The position numbers and the translations under genes were made by a program. Shown here in pieces: positions 49,701 through 59,976 of a DNA stretch of 64,000 nucleotides (the stretch's first letter is position 1; each line of letters begins with the position of its first letter). The notes under the pieces are model-generated. The model worked only from the letters and a program-made list of their open reading frames with translations. It made no database searches and had not been told where the DNA came from. Source of the stretch: Acanthopleura granulata (Eukaryota; Mollusca; Polyplacophora; Chitonida; Chitonidae); contig JABBOT010000007.1 in the NCBI GenBank assembly GCA_016165875.1, forward strand, positions 14,289,997 through 14,353,996. Direction: 5' to 3'.

Positions 49701-52700
49701 ATTAATTCTAAATGGGGATTCACATTAACCTAACAGTGGCTTTCCACACAATGTTGGTGTTGTCTTGCTCTTTTCTTAACCTAATAAAAAGCAATCAATT
49801 TTCAAAATTTGGCACATGGTTTAAATATGGGCCTGTTTTGCAGCCCACTTTAACACGAACAAGATTTTTTCAACATTTTCAAAATATTTTCCAGCCGGTT
49901 CGATTATGCCCTTCAATGCCTTTCAAAGAAGCCAAAATCACTTTGTCGGTGCCACTTCCTCATATAGTGCCTATGGAATGTGGTTACATGTCTCTGCTTC
50001 ATAATATTCAAGGGGTCAACAAAAAGATCTGGGAATATTTGCTTCCTATGATGTTTCCCCTGACATGAATAAGGCCACTGTATAAAAATTGTGTGGTTTG
50101 GTACGGCAAGTGTTGAATACCTGACTGACTTGGTACCACATGTAACAGGTTTGTGCTGGCTCATGTACAGGCAGATGTGAGGCGGCTGAATTTGTATGCA
50201 TGTACCTGCAATTAAGGCGACAGGCCATCGATCCATCTCTTCACCCCTCAGATAACATTAACCAAGGTACAAAGGTATGCAGTTACAGGGCATATTACAG
50301 CTTCGTGAAGGCTTGATAGCTCAGGTGGGACAACAACCTGTGGCCTGTCCCCTTAGACAGGAGTGGTCCTATGTAGGCTAACAGGTAAAGCCAAATATGC
50401 AGGTCCAGGCAAAGACTAAACATCAATCAATATGTTGCTGATAGGCAACTGAGCATGAAACTTCTACCTCTGCACAGTTTAAAAGTAGAGTTATAAACCA
50501 CGCATTGAATCAGGGTGTGACATTGAGCACTTAATCTTTATGGTATACCTCACTCTGTCTGTACAGGTATATCACACCTTCTCTGTATGATACACCCCTC
50601 CTTGTCCATTGGGTATATCCCACCCTGTCCGTATATTTTATCCCACCCTGTCTGTATGGTAAACCCCAACCTGTGTGTATGGTATACCCCACTCTGTCTG
50701 TATTGTATACCTAACCCTGTGTGTATGGTATACCCCACTCTGTCTGTACTGTATATCCCACTCTGTCCGTATATTATATCCGACCCTGTCTATATGGCAT
50801 ATCCCATCCTGTCTGTATGGTAAACCCCAACCTGTGTGTATGGTATACCCCACCCTGTGTGTATGGTATGCCCCACCCTGTCTACATGGTATACCTCACC
50901 CTGTGTATGGTATACCCTCACTGTCTGTATGGAATACCCCACCCCGTCTGTATGGTTTGCCCCAACTTGTCTCTATGGTATATCCCACCTTGCATGGTAT
51001 ACTCCACCCTGTCTGTATGGTATATTCCACCCTGCATGGTATATCCCACCTTGCCTGTATGGGATATCTCACCTTGTTTGTATGGTATATTCCAACCTGT
51101 GTGTATACCGGTATATCTGTGTATGGTAACCCCACCCTGTCTGTATGGTATACTCAATCCTGTCTGTGTGGTATACCACCGCCTGTATGGTATTACCTCA
51201 CACTGGTAGTAACGTATACCCAAGCCTGTCAGTCAGGTATACCCAACCTTGTCTGTATGCTAGAGATATATCCCACTCTGTCTTTATGCTATACCCCACC
51301 CTGTCTGTTTGGTAAACCCCACCCTCTGTGTATGGTGTATGCTTCTGTATGATTTATTTATTTATTTAATTGGTGTTTTACGCCGTACTCAAGAATATTT
51401 CACTTATACGATGGCGGCCAGCATTATGGTGGGTGGAAACCGGGAAGAACCATCGGGAACCCACGACCATCTGCAGGTTGCTGGCAGACCTTCCCACTTA
51501 TGGCCGGAGAGGAGGCCAGCATGAGCTGGTCTTGAACTCACAGTGACCGCATTGGTGGGAGGCTTCGGGTCATTGTGCTGCGATAGCACGCTAACCGACT
51601 GAGCCATGGAGGCCCTGCTTCTGCATGAATTATCCCACCTTGTCTGTATGATATTACCTCATCATGCCTGTATTTTATATCCCTCCCTGTCTGTGTGGAA
51701 TATGCCCACCTGTTTACCATGTGTATGGTAAACTCCACCTTGTCAGTCAGGTAAACCCCACCCTGTCTGTGTGGTAAACCACACTCTGTTTTTGGTAAAC
51801 CCTTCTGTATGATATATCCCATCTTGCCTCTATGGTGCACCACCTTATCTGTATTATATATACCACCTTGTCTATATGGTATGCCCCACCGTATCGATAT
51901 GGTATGTCATGCCTTCTGTGTATGGCATATCCCACCCTGTCTGTGTGGTTAAACCCCACCTTGTCTGTATCATACATGTCTATCCAACTCTGTCTTTATA
52001 TTATATTCCACCCTGTCTGTATGGTATACTATATGGCATATCCCACCATGTCAGAGTGGTTTCCCCCACCTGGTTTGTATGATATATCCTGTCCTGTCTT
52101 TATGGTATATCCCACCCTGTGTGTATGGTATAGCCCACCTTGTCTGTATGGTATAGCCCACCATGTCTGTATGGTATATCCCACCAATGTGTATGGAATA
52201 TTCGACCCTGTGTGCATGGTATATCCCACCTTATCTGTATGGCATACTCATGCTGTCTGTATGATATATGTATACCCCACTCTGTCTGCATGGAATGCCT
52301 CACCCTGTCTATCAGGTATTACCCCACGCTATGTGCATGCCATAGCCCACCCTGTGTGTAAGGTATACCCCACCCTGTCTGTATGGTATACCTCACCCTG
52401 TGTGTAAGATATACTCCAACCTGTCTGTATGGTATACCCCACCCTGTGTATATGGTATATCCCACCCTGTGTGTATGGTACACCCCATCCTGTGTATATG
52501 GTATACCTCACCCTATGTGTATTGTATACCCAACCCTGTCTGTATTGTATACCTTACCCTGTCTGCATGGTATACCCCACCCTGTCTGTACAGCTTACCT
52601 CACCTCGTGTGTGTGGTATACCCCACCCTGTCCGTATGGTACACAATGTATTGTCTGTATGGTATTTTTCCATCCTGTTTGCATGATATTACCTGACCTT

Positions 52701-54556
52701 ATCTGTATGGCATAGCCCACCCTGTGTGTATGGCATCCCCCTCTTGTCTGTATGGCATATCCCCCACCCTGTGTGTATGGCATCCCCCTCCTGTCTGTAT
52801 GGTTTACCCAGCCCTTGTGTATCATATATCCCATCCTATCTGTATGGCATATCCCACCCTGTATGTATGGCATCCCCCTCCTGTCTGTATGGCATATCCC
52901 CCACCCTGTGTGTATGGCATCCCCCTCCTGTCTGTATGGTGTACCCAGCCCTTGTGTATCATATATCCCACCCTATCTGTATGGTACATCCTAATTTGAT
53001 ATATGATACAACATCTCTCGTACTTCTGATGAACAGACATGAACTTGCTTCAGTGTGTAAAGAGACATGTATCTCTAATTCACCCCCTGATACATGAGCA
53101 ATAGTGCTGACGTCTGTGTGGCTGCCTTAGTTCTAATGTGTACAGACGCTGGACATTTGAAGCTAACTGAGGGACAGGATTATTCAGGATTGGACATGTG
53201 CGCAGAGTAAAGCTAAGATGACTTAACTCCAGACTTAACAGACATGCTACACCTGATCACAGTGAAACAGAAGTCCCCCTCCTCTTCCCCCACATGTACA
53301 CTCCTCCTCTCAAAAGATGGAATTCATACAGCCCTGAGCTGCTAGTGCCCTTATGCAGCCAATGTGTTCACTACTGTGAAAAATCCAGAGTACAATAGAT
53401 GCACTTTATATTTTAAAAGTTTGTACTTTATCAAAAGGTATAAAATGCAAGAACATGATCTACATGGCATCTTAACAGCAACTTCACTCACATGACCAAG
53501 ATGTCAGTGCAAGTGGTTAAGAGAATGTTCTAAGTGGAACAGAAACAGGTTTGCTCACACACACAAAAAAACCTCATAATTAAATGTTAGTGGAGAATTG
53601 CATTTATCAAAGAGGTCCAACTGCAGGGGAAAAAAGGAAAAGAAACGAATGCTGAGAAAAACAAATGCTCGCAGCAAACCCCTTAAAAATACACAAATGA
53701 TACATTAAAAGGTATTTGTATAAATACTTTAAGGTTGGTTGAAATGTACATCAAAGATTTACATACACTTTTATAATTAAGCTCTTCAACGTAGAATTAG
53801 TATTTAGTCTCAGGAAGGGATTATCCTACAGTTAAGACCTGCAAATGTGTGATCTCAGGTCCTCATTTCGTCTGCAAGACTGCTTCATAGCCAAAGCGAA
53901 AGTCACTTCATCCGTATATGTGTTGTTTTGGGTTTCCAATTTGTAGCGTACGAAAAGAATTCGTTTTTGTTAATGCCAGGTAACTATGCATAAACTGGCT
54001 TGAACCCAGTGCCCCAGGAAATATAAAATGTTTCATACCTCTGTCTCGCTGATTAATTTTTTTTCAAATCCTACAATGTACGTTTTATAACGTAATTGGC
54101 AACATCGTGAACACACGCGAAATAGAGCGCGAGAGGTTTGGGGGATAATTAATAACAACGTATCCTTGTTCATCCTTGTGCTGTAGCCGGGATGAGGGTC
54201 CATAGAGTGCGATGAATAGTCATTGCGGTGAGCAAATATTGGTGCCGGTAAAACATAACTCACCGCAAGGAACACCATTATTCCAATAAATCTGGTAAAC
54301 TTACCTGTCTTTGGACTTCTTGTACTTTTTGGTCGTGTTTCTTGGGAGCCGAGTTCAACTTAAATATGATGTAATTGCGAAGGTAGTACCAGACGTCGTA
54401 TATTACCGACACTGGAAGCAGGAATAAACAGACGAAAATCCAGCGGTAGTTCATCAAGATGTATTCAAGGCCTCGATATTTTGCCCAGGAGATCGACAGC
54501 AGCGCTGGGATCATCATACACACCAAATATGTCGTCAGACCTTCCAAGGCGACCAT
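43706..54556 (-). CDS. DHCR24: Delta(24)-sterol reductase (24-dehydrocholesterol reductase)
   Basis: FAD-dependent ER-membrane enzyme that reduces the sterol side-chain C24 double bond, for example desmosterol to cholesterol. Eight coding exons in transcription order: 54556-54305, 49158-48897, 47160-47042, 46277-46011, 45644-45504, 45053-44856, 44455-44277, 43859-43706. They total 1572 nt, 523 residues, against about 516 in vertebrates. All introns have GT/AG ends and matching phases. The N-terminus has a membrane segment at about 38-58 ([20 protein letters not shown]). The FAD-binding domain follows, with [20 protein letters not shown] and [19 protein letters not shown] (about 170-190). Later hallmarks are [69 protein letters not shown] and AFPEVYDK near the end. 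The start at 54556 (CAAAATGG) matches the family N-terminus; an in-frame ATG at 54655 would add 33 unrelated residues. Confidence 0.97.
44036..44251 (+). mobile_element. 5'-truncated SINE in DHCR24 intron 7
   Basis: Body and tail of the main SINE (GTACCTGCGAAGGTCCGCCAGCAACC; CAGCATAATGCTGGCTGCCA; AATATCAATCAAATAAATGA) without its tRNA head. A short internal segment around CATAATGC..GGC is duplicated. Confidence 0.8.
46328..46436 (+). mobile_element. SINE fragment in DHCR24 intron 3
   Basis: Matches the 3' half of the main SINE (GGTTTCCTCCCACCATAATG then GAAATATTTTTGAGGATGG); the head is missing. Confidence 0.8.
46530..47041 (-). repeat. 80-90-bp array of exon 3 donor copies, DHCR24 intron 3
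   Basis: About six diverged copies of a unit reading, on the minus strand, CCAGGTGTTCAAAGGTAAG, which is the last bases of exon 3 plus its 5' splice site. Copies centre near 46540, 46631, 46711, 46793, 46872 and 46954, and the real junction is at 47041/47042. The rest of each unit contains CTATGAAAGCCTGCCCACAC and GTAAGCTGCC. Confidence 0.8.
47335..47995. repeat. 25-bp minisatellite in DHCR24 intron 2
   Basis: About 25 imperfect copies of CCCACCTCATCTGATCCTTT TGTAT with frequent one- to three-base slips. A frame at 47487-47741 runs through it but is only low-complexity Pro/His/Leu sequence. Confidence 0.85.
48331..48593 (+). mobile_element. Full-length tRNA-derived SINE in DHCR24 intron 2
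   Basis: Starts with GCCTCCGTGGCTCAGTCGG (A-box-like), has a degenerate B box (GTGAGATCAAGTCC), the conserved central body, and ends in CACCAATCAAATAAA. It is flanked by a 12-bp target duplication CCTTTATGATCC at 48319-48330 and 48594-48605. The length is about 263 bp. Confidence 0.92.
48668..48775 (-). mobile_element. Deleted SINE fragment in DHCR24 intron 2
   Basis: Reads TTTATTTATTTATTTTATTT, ACTGTTTTACACTGTGCTGA, then jumps to GTGCCCGGGGGAAACCCACG and stops at TGCAGGTT, so the centre and head are missing. Confidence 0.7.
49159..49640. repeat. 45-bp minisatellite abutting the DHCR24 exon 2 acceptor
   Basis: About ten copies of a 45-bp unit (TGGTGATTACAGGTGAGATG + TTACACCTCTGTGGATTAAC + TAACG). 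The array begins at the first intronic base beside exon 2, so on the minus strand each unit repeats the TGTAATCACCAG or close variant that forms the real 3' splice site. A 154-codon plus-strand frame runs through because 45 is a multiple of three; it has no other coding support. Confidence 0.9.
50550..52995. repeat. 23-bp satellite in DHCR24 intron 1 (split by a SINE)
   Basis: Roughly 90 imperfect copies of a 23-bp unit, TGTATGGTATACCCCACCCTGTC and variants, over about 2.4 kb. It is interrupted by the SINE at 51353-51615. The right end (52720-52980) has a higher-order form with CATCCCCCTCCTGTCTGTATGG. Many long frames on both strands are by-products of the repeat. Confidence 0.92.
51353..51615 (-). 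mobile_element. Full-length SINE inserted into the 23-bp satellite
   Basis: Minus-oriented copy of the main SINE, from the A-rich tail to the GCCTCCATGGCTCAGTCGG head. It is flanked by TGCTTCTGTATGA (51340-51352) and TGCTTCTGCATGA (51616-51628), a 13-bp target duplication with one mismatch. The insertion therefore postdates array formation. Confidence 0.92.
52996..54304. other. Left part of DHCR24 intron 1, no further feature seen
   Basis: Mixed-composition intronic sequence between the satellite and the exon 1 donor. I find no exon, repeat array or RNA gene. Confidence 0.4.
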
Positions 54557-55430
54557 TTTGGTGACTGACGAGCAGCCGCAGTTTAGAAAGACTAGTGTGT
54601 ATGTATTTACATTGACAGGCCTGTCAATGACACATGTCTGTTCCCGCTTCGGCAATGCTAAGCTCTCTTCTTTGCCGTTGCCGTTCGCATTTTACCTCAG
54701 TTATACGTGCCTCGCATGGATTTACCGCGCAAGGAGTTGAGATTTTCCGTTGCCCCAGCCCTGCAGCGATGGCGGTCGCAGTGAGGCGCTGGGACTGGGG
54801 TTCACATTTTTATGTAAATACACAACACGTGCTGTATGGTCTGATACCGGCTGGGGCGCACGACGGTGAAGGTGAAATAGAACCATTCTATACTGCCGAT
54901 AAGTTTAGCCGCTAAACACATAGTCCTGGGCTCCAGGAAGCAGGACATTAGATGCACATGTACATTTTACGTCCTTGTTTGTTACTGCTATGACATTGAA
55001 ACGCTATAAGTATGGTATATTGAGGATTACACCATATAACCTCAGTGAGTACAGCCATATTGGCCACACAGGTACATTACCTGTAAACTTCTAATTACAC
55101 CACACACGATCCACGTGCTCCACACACCCTTGAAGGTCCTCTGATCATTCCTCATTACCGCATAACAGTTAATAGCCCGGTCAGCCGGCTTTTACGTGGC
55201 ATATCTTTCTTCTGAAACTCATTAATTGCTTCTACACAAATTAATAAGGATGCTGTTATACAAGAGGGCAACACCTGTCAACTTTTATTTCAGGGTGTAG
55301 TACAACGCACACCCCATAAAACAGAGCAGCTTTGAACAAATTACCTATTTAGGTGAGCGTGTACATGTGTAGATGGGTTGCATACAACGGAATATAGACC
55401 TAAGCGAACAGCTGTCAGGGGGCATTCCTT
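54557..55430. other. DHCR24 5' flank (presumed UTR and promoter)
   Basis: Somewhat GC-richer than its surroundings near 54650-54880, as expected for a housekeeping promoter region. I see no clear TATA box or sterol-response element at a position I would defend. Confidence 0.35.
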
Positions 55431-56540
55431 TCAGAAACTCGGGCGGTTGTTACACTGTCATGACAGTAGGTTTGGAGGGTCGGGGAGGTTGCTCCTTACT
55501 GACGCACTTGATTTACGCCTTATACAGGCATATGCCGCGCTAAGTTTCATGGCTTATTTAGTCCTGTTCTTGGGTATATGGCGCTAATCCAGCATGAAAT
55601 AAATAAATACATAAATAAATAAATATTTGCCCTGACGATGACACATTTCACACTGTTGTTTCGTTACGCGTAAATAATATGCCGCTCTACAGCTAAGGTA
55701 TATATATATATACTACATCTATTTGCTTTTCATGGCAATAATCAGAGCATGTCCGAATATAAAGTCAGTTTGTAGGTCTACATGTATGTTGTCTCATATT
55801 TCGTATTCTTAAACAGAGCTCGGCCTACTGTTCTGTGTTATTCGGAAAAGCTGTGTAATTTAATAGTATTATCGAAATTCGGGGCCAAAAAGGTGTATAT
55901 AAAAGCTCAGGATATTATATGCCAGATCCTCATAAACACGACCGGAGAGGAAGCCAGCTTTAACCGGACTTGAACTCACATGGGCCACACATTCGTGACC
56001 CATTTCGTCTATCTTCGGGTTTACGTCGAGAATGGCTGAATTTAGAGTGTGTGTATTGAGTGGCCATCTTCCCCCCCCCCCCCCCCCGTGGGCTCGGTTT
56101 TATTTTCAAATCTAAATACATGTAAAACATTTTCATTAGGGATGAGAAAATATGATCAAATCACACAAGGAGTTTTAATTTTCAACTTATTAATGTTTAC
56201 TTTTTGACAAATAATTTCTGACGTAAGGTTGTTATTATTCAAGATGGCTGCCCCCACGGTGCCTTTGTTCGAAGATTTTTAATTGTTCTACTCCAAACAT
56301 TCTCTGCTTCGGCTGCAGTCAAGTGGCACAAGATATACGATGGTTTATATACACCGGGCGCTGCGGTTTCCTCCACCCATTAAACCTGTTCCCTGTCATT
56401 TATTCGTTCATCGATTTATTTATTTATTTGAGTGTTGTTTAACGTTTTTCTCACCTTGCGTTGATGGTCATGCAGTTTTCATGGGGGGAACAATTAACGG
56501 GAGTGCCGGAGGTATAAACCACTGACTTTTGCCACGCAAG
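55431..56540. other. Intergenic segment with decayed SINE pieces and a poly-C tract
   Basis: Contains a possible SINE-like tail ending in AAATAAATAAATACATAAAT near 55590-55625, a SINE fragment at about 55938-55990 (ACCGGAGAGGAAGCCAGC, TTGAACTCACATGGGCCAC), a C-run of about 17 at 56071-56087, and another decayed SINE tail at about 56410-56535 (ATTTATTTATTTGAGTGTTG then ATTAACGGGAGTGCCGGAGG). Confidence 0.45.
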
Positions 56541-56687
56541 TACCAGAAAAAAGATTCTCCCGGATGTGAGGTACAATTACATGTATTTATGTATACCATG
56601 CTCGGGTGCATGGAAGGCAAGTGATCTTTAAGGAACGTTAGACTGTGCAAACGATCACAGTAGCGTCGTCGACAGCTTATTGTCATC

Positions 56688-57010
56688 TTGACCCTGGGAA
56701 CAGTGAGAGCAGGGGACTCCACACATCCTCTGTCCAAGACGATGATGAACCTCGATGACGAAGGCGATGATGAACCCACCTTGACCCTGGGAAAAACAGT
56801 GAGACTAGGGTTATCCACACATCCCCTGTCCGAGACGATGATGAACCTCGGTGATGAAGGCGATGATGAACCCACCTTGGCCCTAGGAACAGTGAGAGCA
56901 GGGGAATCAACAGATCCCCTGTCCAAGGCGATGATGAACCTACCTTGTCCTTGGGAAATAGTCAGGGCAGGGGAATTCACATATCCCTTGTCCGAGAGGA
57001 TGATGAACCT
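56688..57010. repeat. 93-96-bp imperfect tandem repeat
   Basis: Between three and four copies containing GGGAACAGTGAGAGCAGGGG, CCCTGTCCAAGACGATGATG and GATGAAGGCGATGATGAACC. Length differences between copies are about three bases, so a plus-strand frame (56688-57044, 118 codons, 31-32-residue repeats with MMNL.DEGDDEPT) stays open. A minus-strand frame is also open. There is no start context, splice site or known family to support coding. Confidence 0.65.
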
Positions 57011-57044
57011 CTTCCGATCGGAAGGAGAATTGTCAGATATTTAG

Positions 57045-59890
57045 TGCCAAGACTGGCCTTATGCCACACATCGATCCATTACATTTTGGTGGTAATTCAG
57101 ATCTAGATCCCTATTTTTAAACCATTCTTCACCGTTGTCAATCGTCTATTAGCAACTTTGCGAAAGTGTTAAGCTGAGATTTAATTTGATTAAATTTCTG
57201 CACCGCAGGTCCAGGAATTTTTAAAGCGTTTCTTTATGTGTCGTGAATTAACTCTTCATCTGAAGAATTCATAGTGCCTGCATTGGTTGAGACTCATTGT
57301 ACAATAACGAATTTATACATTCGTTGATCAGTTGAGCAGCAACGATGATCAGTAGGGCCGACAATGAGATAGTAAAACAAGCGGAATTTTCTTACATTAG
57401 AGTTATCCCCCTTGTATTGCAAATTATGTTTTACAAAATGACATATATAGGCCTAGTCCCAAGCATGGGCTCAACGTGTCATTTATTCAATTATTCATTA
57501 CGGGTTTATCCCTATATCTCTCCGTGTACATTTCCCAACGGCATAACTCCATAGAACTGGTCTCGTATACATACGCATATTCGTCTTCATATCTCGCCTT
57601 GTAGAATGCATGTGTTGGATTCTGTGTTGGATTTGAGGATTTCACAAGTTATTGCTGCAAAAGTTGGTGTGTCAAGGGTACTCAATCAAACCCCTCCACT
57701 CCAAGTTTTTTCAATTTTACAATGGGTACACCTCTCTTGTTAGTAAAAATTGACAAATGGTCCAGGATCTCCGAGAGGGCTTCATAACTGTATCCAGTTC
57801 CGCGTAACCCGGGGTTATCTATGTATGCTCCTGGTGTTGAGTATAATCGCCACGTTGAATATAAAACTGAGATATATATTTGATTAATGACACAATATAT
57901 ACAAGAATGATATACGATTTGGATACTGACTTTACTCATCCACCAAGAGCATTCCATGGGTTTTTCCGCCATTACTGAACACTTTTGACCAATTTTCTTA
58001 GGTTCTAATGTTTCTTTTCTTTTCTTTTTTTTAACCTTTATATGTTTTCTTAGTTCTTTGTGGCATGTCTTAAACGTTGTTATGGAAACTGGTCTTCCGA
58101 TAATTGACCCATGCAGAACGCCCATTTTGGTCGACGGCTGGTGTACAAATGTGTTTTCGACGCCTATAGGTTCAACGACGCGCACTCTCATCGTATAAAT
58201 ATTCAACTGCATGGTAACAAATGCTTTTTTATATCCTTCTCAGTTGGATTATGAAGAGTAAAGTGAGCCTACTGACGGCAAGGAAAATGTCCTCGTTTTC
58301 AGGATGTGTTCTAAGCCGGACCTCAGCTACATTTTAAAAAACACAGGAATTACTCGAGGTTTTTTAAAATGGCTGCTGACAGCGAGCTGTTGAAGGCAGT
58401 CAGGTAATTTAGTAATAAGGTAATTACGAAGAATAAGTATTCAAAATTTCAACCGGACAATGACACAAGTGTGCAAAGGAGGTGAGTTCGATTGTCATGA
58501 GTGGGAAGTAATTATGTGACGCTTTTGAAATCCGCGCCATGTGTTTTTTCTTTTTTTTTTTCCAGCCATATGAATGATGGACTTATATTGAGTCCATCTA
58601 CAGATATACTAATACACATGTGAATTTAGTATATACACGTAAAACGCTGATGTCACATCGGATGACTTGGTGAGACCACGTGCATTGATGGAAGTATCGA
58701 TACTTTCATTATGAGGGTCAAGCGGGTATGTCACCTTCTGTGGATTCATCATCATCTATATTTGTTTTAAACAGATTCCACAGAGCCTGTTTTTTGCATG
58801 ATCAGTCAAAGTTTTGAATCCTAATCTTTTTGAGTTTACTTTTAAGCCTTGCACATTTGTAAATGTAAATTTGTAAATGCATGATCAAAATTTAATTGCT
58901 CCGAAAAGGAATGCAGTATCAGGATTAAAAAGTGACCTTTATTCAACGAGATGCAGTTTAAGTTGGCATGCCAGTGTTTTCTACATAAATTAAAACAGAA
59001 AAAAAGTTCTGAACGGAAAGTAACACTGTTCAAATTATGTGTTTCATTTAATTTATTTCATTCAATGTTTTACATGGCTTACTCAAGAAGATTTCAGTTA
59101 AGTGCAGGCAGTCTGGACTAAGCCGGAGGATATCGGAGAGAGGCCAGAGTAAACCAACACGTCGCTTCGGATGCTTGACTTAAAGTCATATCGGAGGCTC
59201 CATCTGGATTCTATCCCGGGATCATATAGAACTTTCAATACTGAATTATCATCGATGATGGACCTGGTTAACACCTAGAGAACGTATGGCCTGAAACTGA
59301 TCTTTATCATCACTGCTACATTACCGTATAGACTGCACGTCATCTTCATTATCTTTTCCATCATGTACCGCTATTGATAAGGCATTAATTTTTTTTTAAA
59401 TGTTGCAAACCCACCTCTGCCTTGGACGAATATAATCCACAAGAAATCGTCGAGTCTAATTCTGCTACCTGCAAAAATTTTGCCTCTATGGCATCAGCGT
59501 TAAACCAGTTCTGCCGTCTCAAAGTATGCAGTTTACCTATGTCTTAACAGCGTTTATTTCAGCTTCTGTAACCAATAATTTTCAACTAAAAAGTCAATGG
59601 CTGATTTATAGGCGAGAGCAGCATTTCCGTAACGGAAATTTGGGATGCCGGAACGAGGTAACCATTACCAATGCATGTTTTGTCCACTTATCGACAAAAC
59701 CAAATCTTGCACAATGTAAAAGTTTATTGGCAGGTGAAACAAATGACAAAAAGAGTATATTAATAATAAAAGGTGAAATTTAATAACACAAGGGCTGTGT
59801 CACAGTTACTGGTCATAATCTATTTATACACGTGCACTTATAACATTTGACTGGTGTGAATGTAAGTGTTGAAATATACGTACATAATGG
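57045..59890. other. Intergenic sequence; one unrecognised minus-strand frame
   Basis: A 176-codon minus-strand frame at 57682-58212 is the longest non-repetitive unexplained frame here. It includes a Lys-rich run (IKVKKKKRKETLEPKKIG). I match it to no family and see no flanking gene structure. A very decayed SINE-like stretch lies at about 59050-59230. Nothing else is supported. Confidence 0.3.
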
Positions 59891-59896
59891 TGGAAA

Positions 59897-59976
59897 CGGA
59901 AGCGTTGGCATAGCAGTTAGAGCGTCTGTAGTGTAAACGGTATTTTTGAGGTTCAATCCCAGATCGAGTCACACCT
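59897..59976 (+). mobile_element. tRNA-derived SINE head
   Basis: A-box-like TTGGCATAGCAGTTAGAGCG and B-box-like GGTTCAATCCC, then AGATCGAGTCACACC. It is the same family as the heads in the triplicated units (minus orientation there). No intact tRNA fold is evident. Confidence 0.55.

Noticed and set aside
50675..52407. Frames of 225 and 191 codons with YGIPHPV-type repeats
   Set aside because: By-products of the 23-bp satellite. All reading frames and both strands give similar repetitive peptides, and one frame runs into the SINE.
47335..52995. CRISPR-like appearance of regularly spaced repeats
   Set aside because: There are no unique spacers; repeats are directly adjacent and imperfect, in a eukaryotic intron.
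54557..54655. Upstream in-frame ATG of DHCR24 at 54655
   Set aside because: The extra 33 residues have no counterpart in the family, and the ATG at 54556 has a better context and fits the usual N-terminal length.
57682..58212. 176-codon minus-strand frame as a transposase or gene
   Set aside because: I could not match it to any transposase motif or family, and there are no inverted repeats or exon structure around it. Left as unassigned.
59897..59976. tRNA gene
   Set aside because: Box words resemble a tRNA, but the stem pairings are poor and the same sequence recurs as a dispersed fragment in the triplicated units.
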